64,000 nucleotides of DNA from Phragmitibacter flavus (GTDB lineage: Bacteria > Verrucomicrobiota > Verrucomicrobiia > Verrucomicrobiales > Verrucomicrobiaceae), in NCBI RefSeq assembly GCF_005780165.1, contig NZ_VAUV01000010.1, forward strand, positions 1-64,000. The letters run 5' to 3'. The translations under genes were made by a program, and so were the position numbers. Each line of letters opens with the position of its first letter. The first letter of the stretch is position 1. This document shows positions 56,063 through 64,000 of the stretch, one piece after another. The notes under the pieces were generated by a model. The model was given only the letters and a program-made list of their open reading frames with translations. It did not search any database and was not told the origin of the DNA.

Positions 56063-58516
56063 CTAGGACGCGCTGATTTTGTTCATGTAGGTCTGCAGCG
56101 TCTCCCAAGATTTTGCATATTCCTTCTTCTGATTCAGAATCAGAGCCTTTTCATAAATGACCTTGTTGGGAACCGAGGGAAGCAGGGCCAACTCTTCAAG
56201 AACTTGGAGGGCCTCATCAATTCGATCATGGAGCTTGAGGGTTTCATAGAGCTGCAGTCCGCGAGCGATGTCGGTTGGATTCCCCAGATAGAGACGGTTC
56301 AATTCATCCACACTCAAGTTACCGGGCGGGGAGGTGGCAAATGGCGGATCCAGATGGTCGAAGGCAATCTTGCAGGCCGACTGGAAGTCGCCTTGCAATG
56401 CATGATCCGTGGCGAGCACGCTCCATCCATCGGCGAGCCATGCGGGTTTGTCCTGCAGAGCACGAACCAGCTTAGATCGATCCGCCTTGGCATGCCAGGC
56501 CTGAAACAGACTAAGTCGTTCTGCCTTGTTGTAAATGGCCAGTTCTGGATGTTCGGTCAGCAAGGCCTGCAGCTCGCGGGAGAACTCTTCTCCATCAGAG
56601 AGGAGCGTGAAGATGAGATGCAACTTGGGATCTTTCAGCGCCATGGCACGCGCATCCGATCGAAGTTCAGGATGGAGCCTGGCAATCTCCATCGCGGAGT
56701 AGAAGTAGTTTTGGGATGATGACCTGTCGCGGCGAATCGCTTCGCCATAAGCGGCCATGGCAAAGGGAGGATGATGAATTGCCCAAATCTGGGCTTCCGC
56801 TGCGACAAAGCGGGTCAAATATTTTTCCAAGGCCCGGCTCCGGGCAAAGTCGGGCAATGCCTCTTGTGGAGAGTAACCGAGGGCAAGTTTGATTGAGGCC
56901 CTTTGAAAATAGATTTCCCAATGCAACGGGCGGATGATCGCAGCGCCGTTGATGAGCTCCAACGCTTCGGCGTTACGATTCTCAATCATCATTTGAGTTG
57001 AACCGCGATACAACTGCCTGGCATAAGTATCTGTCGGCATGAGTGGTGTTAGGCGGGCGACACTGATCCATAGGATGGCTGCGGCAAAACAAAACAAAGC
57101 CGCCGGGACATGAAGCCATCGTCGGCTTGAAGGCTGGGGTAACAACGAGTGCGGGTTGTATCCCAGCCCGGCCAGAGTGGCAAAGAGCACGGCCAATCCG
57201 AGCATGTGTAGCGGAATGTCGACGAGACTCTGGGCAACGATTGCCAATGCCGAGATGGCAGCGGCGTTGCGCAGTCGACGATCACGGCGGTTGTGTTTTT
57301 CATTTCTAGGCCGCCATGGGCCGAATTGAATGGCAAGGACGATGATCCCAAGCACCATGCAGAGTGCGGCTGGAACTCCACTTTCAGCGGCGAACCACAG
57401 CAGGTCGTTCTCAGGGTGGGAGGCGCGATAGATGGTATTGGGGGCACCATCAAGCATGTTGAAGATGGGATCAAAGTTTCCAATCCCCCAACCCATCCAG
57501 GGTGCCTCGGGAATGAGTTTGAGCACTCTTCCAAACAGAGAAAGGCGTCCGTCTGAGGCAAGGGTAGCCACGACATCACCTTCTCCGATAAATCGTTGAA
57601 TGATTCGCTGGCCAAAGATCAGAAGAAAAGTGGTGCCGATCAGGAACAACGAGGAAAAAAGGGCCATCTTGTGAGCTGACTGACTACGCAAAGTGGCAGT
57701 GAGCATCCAACCACCGCATCCGGCAAAAAACATGACCACCCCAAACCGCGAGGTGTTGAGCATCAGGGCGGCAAAACATATGGCAAGACAGATGGCAAAC
57801 AATACCCACCCGAAGTGTCTGCGTCGAAACGAATCGTAGGTGCAGACAAACGCGAGAATGCCTGTCACCGCACACATGCCTGAAAAGTGATTTCTGTTGG
57901 GGAAGGGTCCATATTGAAAGGGCTCAAGGTTGTCCCGAGCCCAGAACGATGGCCCAGCAACATTGCGCAACTTGATCCAGACTGCCAACGCAGCGATGGC
58001 CGTTAGACCCACGACCATGGCCCTTAGAATGATGCGGCGCTCGCCATCAGCAAACCCCCGACTGATGACAAATGCCATCCAGACCAAAACCAGGGTCACC
58101 AATATCCATTTTTCCGAGCTAGTCCATGGTTGGGGAGAATGGAGGTTTCCTGTATCAATCTGAAAATCCCGTTGCAACGCTTGTCGCCAATCTGGCAGTT
58201 CTCCGACCACCGGCAGGGCGAAAGTGAGGCTCAACAGCAGCGCCAGAGCCGGCAGGACCCATACCTTTAGCGGGATTCGCCCTATTGGAGGCATGAGCAA
58301 AATGCACGTTCCCACCAGCAGCGCCAACGTTGCCAGCGCCCAAGGAGCTCTGGCTCCACAGGTCAATACCGTGACCACCGGCACGGCAGCCACCAGCAGC
58401 AGCTTCCATACTGAAGTCGTGCCGGAAAGCGACTCACTTGAAAGGGCGTCGGTGTCAGCAGCAACGATGTCGCGATCTTTTTTTGGAAGAGAGCTGGAGA
58501 TGGATTCTGAATTCAC
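56063..58516 (-). CDS. O-antigen ligase/polymerase family membrane protein
   Basis: 817 aa. The N-terminal 450 residues contain about 11-12 hydrophobic segments; the periplasmic loop motif PFPNRNHFSGMCAVTGIL (about 203-220), NTSRFGVVMFF and SHPENDLLWFAAESGVPAALC (about 365-385, with His and Glu) are hallmarks of the Wzy_C/WaaL family, which joins or polymerises lipid-linked glycans. The C-terminal 350 residues are soluble and helical with repeats that look like TPR units (RASIKLALGYSPQEALPDFARSRAL, LQLYETLKLHDRIDEALQVLEELA), presumably periplasmic. It is the last gene of the surface-polysaccharide operon. Whether it polymerises or ligates is undecided. Confidence 0.85.
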   Translation of the reverse strand: MNSESISSSLPKKDRDIVAADTDALSSESLSGTTSVWKLLLVAAVPVVTVLTCGARAPWALATLALLVGTCILLMPPIGRIPLKVWVLPALALLLSLTFALPVVGELPDWRQALQRDFQIDTGNLHSPQPWTSSEKWILVTLVLVWMAFVISRGFADGERRIILRAMVVGLTAIAALAVWIKLRNVAGPSFWARDNLEPFQYGPFPNRNHFSGMCAVTGILAFVCTYDSFRRRHFGWVLFAICLAICFAALMLNTSRFGVVMFFAGCGGWMLTATLRSQSAHKMALFSSLFLIGTTFLLIFGQRIIQRFIGEGDVVATLASDGRLSLFGRVLKLIPEAPWMGWGIGNFDPIFNMLDGAPNTIYRASHPENDLLWFAAESGVPAALCMVLGIIVLAIQFGPWRPRNEKHNRRDRRLRNAAAISALAIVAQSLVDIPLHMLGLAVLFATLAGLGYNPHSLLPQPSSRRWLHVPAALFCFAAAILWISVARLTPLMPTDTYARQLYRGSTQMMIENRNAEALELINGAAIIRPLHWEIYFQRASIKLALGYSPQEALPDFARSRALEKYLTRFVAAEAQIWAIHHPPFAMAAYGEAIRRDRSSSQNYFYSAMEIARLHPELRSDARAMALKDPKLHLIFTLLSDGEEFSRELQALLTEHPELAIYNKAERLSLFQAWHAKADRSKLVRALQDKPAWLADGWSVLATDHALQGDFQSACKIAFDHLDPPFATSPPGNLSVDELNRLYLGNPTDIARGLQLYETLKLHDRIDEALQVLEELALLPSVPNKVIYEKALILNQKKEYAKSWETLQTYMNKISAS

Positions 58517-58527
58517 AAAGAGGTATT

Positions 58528-59952
58528 TTAATGAAGTGCATTGATCGGCTGTATGGCCGCTTCAGTCGGGATTGCATGAAGGCGGCTTGTGCAGCTTTCG
58601 CCCCATTTTTCCTGAGCCAGGCTCAAGACAATGGTGAACAAGTCGGTGCGCGCCCTCCAAAGAGGTTCTGCATCCTCGGGTCCCGGAAAATATAGCGTCA
58701 CCATGCGGTCGTTGGAAAGCGTCAACACCGACGGTTTGAATCCAGGCCGGGGATCAGGGCTGAGTCCAACCCGGTCAATCGTATGCATCAGCAAGGTTTC
58801 AAACTCATCACCACTTTTGCAGCGTTCGATTTCCCACTCCAAGACTCTTGTATAAGCATTGGTGAAAAGCATCTGCTGGCGCCTCACCATGGCTTCCTGA
58901 AACTGCGCCTTCAGGGTCCTCCAACTACGCACATAGCCGAGATATCGTGCCGCGCTCAAGGCGAGGAGGAACACCACCGCTCCGACAATGGGAAGAGAAA
59001 TCCCGCGACTCCACAGGACGGAGATGCCCATCAGACTAAGCACCAGGCACACACTGTAGAGAGCCACCAATGCTTTGGCCTTGCTAAACCCGAGCACCAT
59101 CAGGCGATGATGAATGTGCTCAGCATCGGCCCGAAAAATTGGCACCCCGCGAACCGCGCGTCTGATGATGGCAAATAGCGTGTCAAGAATGGGCACCCCC
59201 AAGGCGATCAGCATGACCAGAAGACCCGCCATCACCGCCCCTTTGTTGGAGCTGACCAGCGACACGGAAGCGACAAAAAATCCTATCAGATAGGCTCCCC
59301 CATCTCCTAGAAAGATCCGCGCCGGAGGAAAATTGAAGATGAGAAAACCTGCAAGGGCACCCGCCATGACCGTCGACATCAACACCACATCAGCCATGTT
59401 CGCAAAATGGCCAATGAACGCCAGGGTCACGCAGAGGAACATTCCGAATCCCGTGGCCAACCCGTCCATCCCATCAATGAGGTTGATGATGTTGGGGATC
59501 GACACCAGCCATATCACGGTCAATGGCAGGCTCCACCAACCCAGCGAAAAATTTCCGGCACCAAGAGGGTTGGACAACATGTCGATCGAGATGCCCAATG
59601 AGTAAAGCACCATGGCCACCCCGATCTGTCCCACCAGCTTAATTCTTGCTCCGAGCGGATGCAGGTCGTCCAGAAAACCCACGATAAAGATCAACACATT
59701 GGTGGCGATGATCGGCAGCCACTTATGGGCAAACTCTGGCTGCCGATAAGCGAGGACCACGAACCCTGCCGCGAGCGCGAGCACGATGGGCAGTCCACCC
59801 AGTCGTGAAATAGGTTTTTCATGCTGTTTGCGGTAGCTGTCCGGTTTGTCCATCCCAAACTTTCCACCATTACGCAGCAGCAGCCAGGTGGTGGCCGCCG
59901 ATAAAATCAGTGCGCCGACAAAGAGGAGGGAAATGGTATCAAGTTGCCACAT
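58528..59952 (-). CDS. UDP-sugar:undecaprenyl-phosphate sugar-1-phosphate transferase (WecA/TagO/MraY family)
   Basis: 474 aa, a polytopic protein of about 10-11 helices. Diagnostic motifs: KPISRLGGLPIVLALAAGF (substrate loop 1), FIVGFLDDLHPLG (Asp-Asp Mg site), NIINLIDGMDGLATGFG, IFLGDGGAYLIGF and DAEHIHHRLMVLG, where HIHHRL is the WecA/TagO-type histidine motif. It starts glycan assembly by attaching a sugar-1-phosphate to undecaprenyl phosphate. A cytoplasmic C-terminal extension of about 100 residues (after about 345) has no recognised domain and is longer than in E. coli WecA (367 aa). Gap of 11 bases to the Wzy-like gene. Confidence 0.92.
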   Translation of the reverse strand: MWQLDTISLLFVGALILSAATTWLLLRNGGKFGMDKPDSYRKQHEKPISRLGGLPIVLALAAGFVVLAYRQPEFAHKWLPIIATNVLIFIVGFLDDLHPLGARIKLVGQIGVAMVLYSLGISIDMLSNPLGAGNFSLGWWSLPLTVIWLVSIPNIINLIDGMDGLATGFGMFLCVTLAFIGHFANMADVVLMSTVMAGALAGFLIFNFPPARIFLGDGGAYLIGFFVASVSLVSSNKGAVMAGLLVMLIALGVPILDTLFAIIRRAVRGVPIFRADAEHIHHRLMVLGFSKAKALVALYSVCLVLSLMGISVLWSRGISLPIVGAVVFLLALSAARYLGYVRSWRTLKAQFQEAMVRRQQMLFTNAYTRVLEWEIERCKSGDEFETLLMHTIDRVGLSPDPRPGFKPSVLTLSNDRMVTLYFPGPEDAEPLWRARTDLFTIVLSLAQEKWGESCTSRLHAIPTEAAIQPINALH

Positions 59953-60007
59953 TGGCTTTGGAAAAGGGGTTATCTAAGCAAGCGGTTGATCAGGCATACA
60001 AGCGAAA

Positions 60008-61225
60008 TTACAGCTTCATAGCCATAGCTTCGATTTCAGCAACCAGCCGGGGGCACAAATTCTTGAATGCAAACTGACTGGAGTAGTGTTGCAACTCCAC
60101 GGATGGCGGGCAGGGACCCAATACCAAGGCTTTTTCGAGACACTTCACCATGTTGTCGATGTCCCCATGTCCAGTCCGACGGGCATATTTCGGAAGGTTC
60201 AGGGCATCGACCATGTCGCTCCCATGGCTCGGACTTGGACCGACGAACAAAAAGGGAAGGCCCAGCGATAAAATGTTGTAGATTTTGCAGGGGTGAACGA
60301 TGCCAACATAAAGATCACCCATGACCACCAGATGCAAATCAGCGGCAGAAAGAGAGGCCGACAGCCGCTCCAATGGCTGATAGGGGAGGCACAGGATGTT
60401 TCGCAGCTGATGTTGTTCGGCAAAAAGCTTCACCTTTCGATGTTCACTTCCATCACCAACAAACAGAAAGCAGAGTTCGGAACGTTCGCGCAGTCTTAAT
60501 GTTGCCTCAAGGAGGGTGTCCAGAGGATGACAGGGGCTGTGATTGCCAGAATACATCACCACAAACTTGTCGGGCAATCCATGTTCACTTCTGAATTCTG
60601 CCCGACCGGTTTCGTCAATCCGGAGTTCATGGTCGTTCGCCCACGGTGGCTCCACTCGGATCGCCTCATCAGCCACACCCTTGTCGCGAAGACGCTGCGC
60701 CATGAATCGATCCAATACCACGATCCTCGTAGCCTGGTGAAAACTCCAGTTGAGCAGCGTGGACAAACTGCGCTCAATCCAGCTCCCTTGACGGAAAACT
60801 CCATTGGCAACGGCCTGATCGGGATTCATGTCCATCAACCAGATCATCGACCGACAGCCGTGCCATCGGGCTGCAAGTGCGCCCAGAACCGAGATCAGGG
60901 GAGGCGAAGTCAGACTTACTATGACATCGGGCTTCGATGCAAACACCAGCATCCTCGCGGCATTCAACCAGAACACTCCCGAGTCAACCACACGACGCCA
61001 GATCGATCGTTTGCCCAAGCCCGGCGTCCAGATTCGACGGATCTCTATTCCCATCCAGTTCTCTCTGGATGGATAGTGAACCTCGGGGTGGTTGTATCCC
61101 CGGTTGGATGCAATCACCGTGACCTCATGACCCTTTCTCACCAACTCTGTTGCCAGTTGTTTGAGATAGACTGCCGTGGCCACTTCGTCAGGATGGAAAC
61201 ACTGATTTAGAAACAAGATTCGCAT
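60008..61225 (-). CDS. Glycosyltransferase family 4, WbuB-like
   Basis: 405 aa, GT-B fold. The N-terminal domain begins RILFLNQCFHPDEVATAVYLKQLATELVRKGHEVTVIASN, the opening of WbuB/WcaI-type GT4 enzymes, with DVIVSLTSPPLISVLGA and MIWLMDMNPDQAV following. The C-terminal domain has VMYSGNHSPCHPLDTLLEA, ELCFLFVGDGSEHRKV and SAADLHLVVMGDLYVGIVHPCKIYNILSLGLPFLFVGP, the retaining sugar-nucleotide site (E-x7-E replaced here by K-I-Y-N, as in WbuB). It adds a sugar to the lipid-linked chain. No signal peptide. It lies between the transferase gene and the GT2 pair. Confidence 0.9.
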   Translation of the reverse strand: MRILFLNQCFHPDEVATAVYLKQLATELVRKGHEVTVIASNRGYNHPEVHYPSRENWMGIEIRRIWTPGLGKRSIWRRVVDSGVFWLNAARMLVFASKPDVIVSLTSPPLISVLGALAARWHGCRSMIWLMDMNPDQAVANGVFRQGSWIERSLSTLLNWSFHQATRIVVLDRFMAQRLRDKGVADEAIRVEPPWANDHELRIDETGRAEFRSEHGLPDKFVVMYSGNHSPCHPLDTLLEATLRLRERSELCFLFVGDGSEHRKVKLFAEQHQLRNILCLPYQPLERLSASLSAADLHLVVMGDLYVGIVHPCKIYNILSLGLPFLFVGPSPSHGSDMVDALNLPKYARRTGHGDIDNMVKCLEKALVLGPCPPSVELQHYSSQFAFKNLCPRLVAEIEAMAMKL

Positions 61226-61270
61226 GGCACAAAATTCGGCACGTCAAAGCAGGCACTCGACAAGGCAAGG

Positions 61271-62023
61271 CTACACAGACGCCACCCGACCGCGGCGTTT
61301 TTTTATCGCCAAAATTTCGAGGAGCATGCCCCAGGAGTCGACCAACAATCGCACCTTTCCACCTGGCGTTTCATGCCAATCAATCGGGAATTCTTCAATA
61401 GAACCTCCTGAATCCAACACCGACACCATCAACTCCACATCGAAAGCAAAGCCCCTTGTCTGCAACTGGGGTTGAACCCGACTAAAGAGGTTTCGCTCCA
61501 CCATTTTGAGGCCACACTGACTGTCATAAACGGCCACGTCTAGCATTTCCGAAACCAACGTTGCGAAGATTCTTCCCATCAGGTGACGCTGCAGAAGACG
61601 GTCAACCTTTCGCCCCAGCATCTTCACCCGCGAACCAAAAAAAGCCTGCGCAGTAGTGTTGTTTGATCTTACATGCGCGATCAGACGCGAGACCTCCGAT
61701 GCCGTGACCGAACCGTCGGCATCGACAAACATCAACCAATCCTGCATCTCATGAGCCGCCCAGCTCGCATACACGGCACCTCCTTTACCGACATTCTCAG
61801 GCAATGCCAGGAGTGGCCGCAAACACAGGAACTTCGGCCGCAATTCATCCACCACAGCCTTCATCCGGGTTACTTCAGTGGCACCACTGCCGTCATCAAC
61901 GACCAGCACCGCCACCCCTCCCAGGCGATCCATTTCCCGCACCAACTCGGCCAGAAAACTTGGGATGCGCTGGCTTTCGCGAAAGCAGGGGACTACCAGA
62001 TGAACGGTGTGAGCAGATGTCAT
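61271..62023 (-). CDS. Family 2 glycosyltransferase, dolichol-phosphate-glucose-synthase-like
   Basis: 250 aa. GT-A fold: VHLVVPCFRESQRIPSFLAELVREM, VLVVDDGSGATEV (the Asp-x-Asp region), GKGGAVYASWAAHEMQDWLMFVDADGSVTA, and a downstream VYDSQCGLKMVERNLFSRV with RGFAFDVELMVS, the pattern of the Alg5/dolichyl-phosphate glucose synthase branch (FRDTQCGFK-type motif). It makes polyprenyl-phosphate-linked sugar as donor for later transfer on the outer face of the membrane. It overlaps nothing, with 6 bases to the next gene upstream. Cytoplasmic, probably membrane-associated. Confidence 0.9.
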   Translation of the reverse strand: MTSAHTVHLVVPCFRESQRIPSFLAELVREMDRLGGVAVLVVDDGSGATEVTRMKAVVDELRPKFLCLRPLLALPENVGKGGAVYASWAAHEMQDWLMFVDADGSVTASEVSRLIAHVRSNNTTAQAFFGSRVKMLGRKVDRLLQRHLMGRIFATLVSEMLDVAVYDSQCGLKMVERNLFSRVQPQLQTRGFAFDVELMVSVLDSGGSIEEFPIDWHETPGGKVRLLVDSWGMLLEILAIKKRRGRVASV

Positions 62024-62028
62024 TGAGA

Positions 62029-62868
62029 CTAGTTTGAGCTTTTTCCGCTTTCCATCTCCAGGATCTTAAGTCGGATGTCAGCAAAATAGCGCTGTTTAAG
62101 CCGGTTAAAAATCCAGCCTCGATAACCATCCAAAAATCCTTTTTTGGCGAGGTAAGCCATAAGGAAGTAAAAGGTCCCCAGCCACCATTTGTCGAGATGG
62201 CGATATTTGAATCGCTGACGGGTATTGAGTTTTGCCCAGTCTTCCGCTGAAGCTTGCCTTTTGAACCACTGGTAGCGATTGGCCTCCCAAGTGGAATACT
62301 CATTGTGTCGGGCAAAGTAATTCTCCAAACCTCGGTAGTCGTAGTGTTCGAGTCGTGTGCGGAGTTCTCCAACGGAACCCTGCAACACCGGGTGTTCATG
62401 AATTTCCATGTCCAAACGGCTCCAAAACTCTTCTGGAAACCGCTCGTATTCTCCATGTCCCACCCGGAAGAGCGACAGCTTGTGAAACACATCACCATGA
62501 TGGAGCGGACGTCCCATGAACCAATTGGTAAAAGAAATCCAGAATCCTGAATGAGTGGTATTCGGCAGCGTCTTCCCAAGCTCATTCACCATGGCGGTGT
62601 TCATCCTTTCATCCGCATCCAGAAACAGCACCCATGGATGTTTGAAAACATGGTTTCGAAGCGCCCAGTTACGTTTTTTCGGAAACCCTCCGTCCCATTC
62701 AAAGCGCAACACCGTAGCACCCGCCGCCCGCGCAATTTCGACCGTCCTGTCAGAACTTCCCGAGTCCACCACCACCACCTCATCAAACTCTCCCAAACTC
62801 GCCAGGCAATCAGGCAAGTTCTTTTCCTCATTGCGCACAGGGATGCAGATGGAAACAGGCAATGACAT
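62029..62868 (-). CDS. Family 2 glycosyltransferase, WaaE/KdtX-like
   Basis: 279 aa. SLPVSICIPVRNEEKNLPDCLASL and EVVVVDSGSSDRTVEIARAAGATVLRFEWDGGFPKKRNWALRN are the N-terminal GT-A signature of beta-1,4-glucosyltransferases of the LPS core (WaaE/KdtX type). HPWVLFLDADERM holds the DxD motif (Asp-Ala-Asp). The C-terminal third is basic and aromatic (YRWFKRQAS..FKYRHLDKWW..FYFLMAYLAKKGFLDGYRG) and probably sits at the membrane. The gene is in the operon between GT2 and acetyltransferase genes; the sugar and acceptor are not known. Confidence 0.92.
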   Translation of the reverse strand: MSLPVSICIPVRNEEKNLPDCLASLGEFDEVVVVDSGSSDRTVEIARAAGATVLRFEWDGGFPKKRNWALRNHVFKHPWVLFLDADERMNTAMVNELGKTLPNTTHSGFWISFTNWFMGRPLHHGDVFHKLSLFRVGHGEYERFPEEFWSRLDMEIHEHPVLQGSVGELRTRLEHYDYRGLENYFARHNEYSTWEANRYQWFKRQASAEDWAKLNTRQRFKYRHLDKWWLGTFYFLMAYLAKKGFLDGYRGWIFNRLKQRYFADIRLKILEMESGKSSN

Positions 62869-62932
62869 GCGAGTGCGAATCCGTTAAACTAACATTTCCA
62901 ACTTTGACCGTGTTCCCCGAACATCGGAAGGT

Positions 62933-63478
62933 CTATCTATGACCTATTTCTTTGGCCGGGTTTCCAGCGACGATGATCGAATCTGACACGTTTTTGACGA
63001 CCACTGAACGAGCGCCAACGACCGCCCGCTCTCCAATAATTACTCCAGGTCCGATGAAAGCGTCAGCACAGATCCAGACATCATTTTGCACCGTGATGGG
63101 GGCTTTGATCAAGGGCATTGATGCATCCGTGAAGTCATGCGAACCGCCACAAAGATGGGCCCGTTGGGAAATGGTCACATTTTGTCCTATTTTGAGAGGC
63201 CCCAGATTGTAAACACAAACATCAAACCCAATTGCGCTCCAATCCCCAATCTCCAAGTTCCAGGGAATGAACACCTTTGCCGTCGGATGGATATGCACCT
63301 GATCGCCAACTTTGGCCCCAAAACAACGGAGCATGAAGCGTCGCCACCCCCATAGAAGACGGGGGCTGAATCGATACAAAGGATGCACAAAGCTCCATAG
63401 AGCTCGGGCCAGCAATTCATTCCTGGTCCACTTGCGACTGGACCGATTCGATTGAATACCCGATGAAGACGTGTTCAT
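62933..63478 (-). CDS. WcaF-like hexapeptide-repeat acetyltransferase
   Basis: 181 aa, left-handed beta-helix: hexapeptide turns such as VHIHPTAKVFIPWNLEIGDWSAIG, VCVYNLGPLKIGQNVTISQRAHLCGGSHDFTD, ICADAFIGPGVIIGERAVVGARSVVVKNV and the closing VAGNPAKEIGHR. It is of the WcaF (colanic acid) acetyltransferase type, which uses acetyl-CoA to O-acetylate the growing polysaccharide; the catalytic His is likely that in GSHDFTD. The start codon shares four bases with the stop of the DUF218 gene (TCAT on the plus strand), indicating coupling. Nothing is seen in the 64-base gap to the GT2 gene. Confidence 0.92.
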   Translation of the reverse strand: MNTSSSGIQSNRSSRKWTRNELLARALWSFVHPLYRFSPRLLWGWRRFMLRCFGAKVGDQVHIHPTAKVFIPWNLEIGDWSAIGFDVCVYNLGPLKIGQNVTISQRAHLCGGSHDFTDASMPLIKAPITVQNDVWICADAFIGPGVIIGERAVVGARSVVVKNVSDSIIVAGNPAKEIGHR

Positions 63479-64000
63479 GGTGAAAACGGATTGACGCCAT
63501 ATCTAAAAAGATAGAAAAGCGCCGCCAATCGCTCGCGCCTTTGACTTTTCACTTCCCAGGGATTCGGCACCTGTGATGCAGTCTCGAAAGCCACTGCGAA
63601 CTCGCGTTCGGGCTGCCGTTTACGAAACACCGCAAGTGATCGGGCAGCATGGAACCAGTTCGTTATCAAAAGCACCCGTCGCACCTCCGGCATCGCATCA
63701 ATGATTGGGTCGGTGAAATCAGCATTCTCATGGGTGCTTGTCGCGTTTTGTTCATGGAGAATAAGACCGTTTGGAACTCCAGCCTCAGTCAACTCGCGTA
63801 GAATGGTCCCTCCATCCCCGGTTACCACGATAGGCAAACCTGGAAAGCGCGAGTGCCAGCGCAACGCTTCCCTCGACCTGGCTTCGTCTCCGCCTCCAAG
63901 CACCAGAACAAGGTCAGGTTTCCAGGATGGGTCTATAGGGACGGCATTGGGCCAGTTTCCCCACTGAATCCAACTTAGGGCAGCAACGATGATTGAAACA
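63475..64000 (-). CDS. DUF218 (YdcF/SanA-like) membrane protein, cut by window edge
   Basis: The shortest start is the GTG at 63903, but codons upstream continue in frame to the window edge (translated segment includes VSIIVAALSWIQWGNWPN and PSWKPDLVLVLGGG), so the gene extends beyond base 64000 and its 5' end is missing here. Core: VLVLGGGDEARSREALRW (the conserved strand with Arg), IVVTGDGGT, NATSTHENADF, VLLITNWFHAARSLAVF, ending LFYLFRYGVNPF. The DUF218 family includes YdcF and SanA, thought to act on cell-envelope carbohydrates or lipids. A membrane segment before the domain is likely. It is the most upstream visible member of the polysaccharide operon. Confidence 0.88.
   Translation of the reverse strand, partial: VSIIVAALSWIQWGNWPNAVPIDPSWKPDLVLVLGGGDEARSREALRWHSRFPGLPIVVTGDGGTILRELTEAGVPNGLILHEQNATSTHENADFTDPIIDAMPEVRRVLLITNWFHAARSLAVFRKRQPEREFAVAFETASQVPNPWEVKSQRRERLAALFYLFRYGVNPFSP

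Overview
The window reads as a chromosomal segment of a free-living Verrucomicrobium-type bacterium (phylum Verrucomicrobiota, PVC group). The clues are two secreted proteins with PEP-CTERM sorting tails, two formylglycine-type sulfatases, three Tat-exported FAD oxidoreductases, an ECF sigma factor translationally coupled to a FecR-like anti-sigma protein, a ThuA-domain protein, GspG-like and VCBS-repeat proteins, and a REP-associated transposase with its own inverted repeats. Species assignment is inference; no rRNA is present.

Layout. 1-4800: tRNA-Tyr, a doubtful small ORF, an S10 serine carboxypeptidase with an OsmC protein, a pseudopilin-like protein and an AraC regulator. 5159-13370: a compact plus-strand cluster (xylose-isomerase-like enzyme, DhnA-type class I aldolase, Gfo/Idh/MocA oxidoreductase, ABC ATPase, PfkB kinase, GlcD, GlcF, TrmH-like methyltransferase), divergent from the AraC gene; it looks like a sugar route of the isomerase, kinase, aldolase, glycolate-oxidase type. 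13430-17282: sulfatase, tRNA-Ala(CGC), phasin-like protein and UbiB kinase. 17452-25177: sigma factor, FecR protein, two-domain polysaccharide lyase, sulfatase and PEP-CTERM beta-repeat protein, a candidate self-regulated polyuronate-degradation locus. 25284-31193: ThuA protein, aspartate kinase, NlpC/P60-like peptidase, heme protein, KDPG aldolase and glycerophosphodiester phosphodiesterase. 31364-41605: PEP-CTERM protein, three paralogous Tat FAD oxidoreductases interleaved with a lipoprotein lipase and a RAYT element, AraC regulator, MFS transporter and a small conserved protein. 41624-44219: menF-menD (menaquinone). 44214-46411: two CNNM/CBS (CorC-like) membrane proteins. 46762-55977: a GntR-headed catabolic operon with a palindromic operator (VCBS protein, neuraminidase-like protein, DUF4440 protein, LamG protein, MFS transporter, DapA-family enzyme, fucose-isomerase-like enzyme). 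56063-64000: minus-strand surface-polysaccharide operon (O-antigen ligase/polymerase, WecA/TagO-like transferase, three glycosyltransferases, WcaF-like acetyltransferase, DUF218 protein cut by the window edge).

Taken together the segment serves extracellular polysaccharide use (lyase, sulfatases, sialidase-like, lipase), intracellular uronate or deoxysugar catabolism (isomerases, aldolases, KDPG aldolase, GlcDF, transporters, GntR and AraC control), and cell-surface polymer export. The most unusual items are a xylose-isomerase homologue with an Asp-to-His change at a metal ligand, an 11-G run inside the kinase active-site codons, the two-domain polysaccharide lyase under its own sigma/anti-sigma pair, and the GntR operon whose operator resembles the hexuronate (ExuR/UxuR) consensus.
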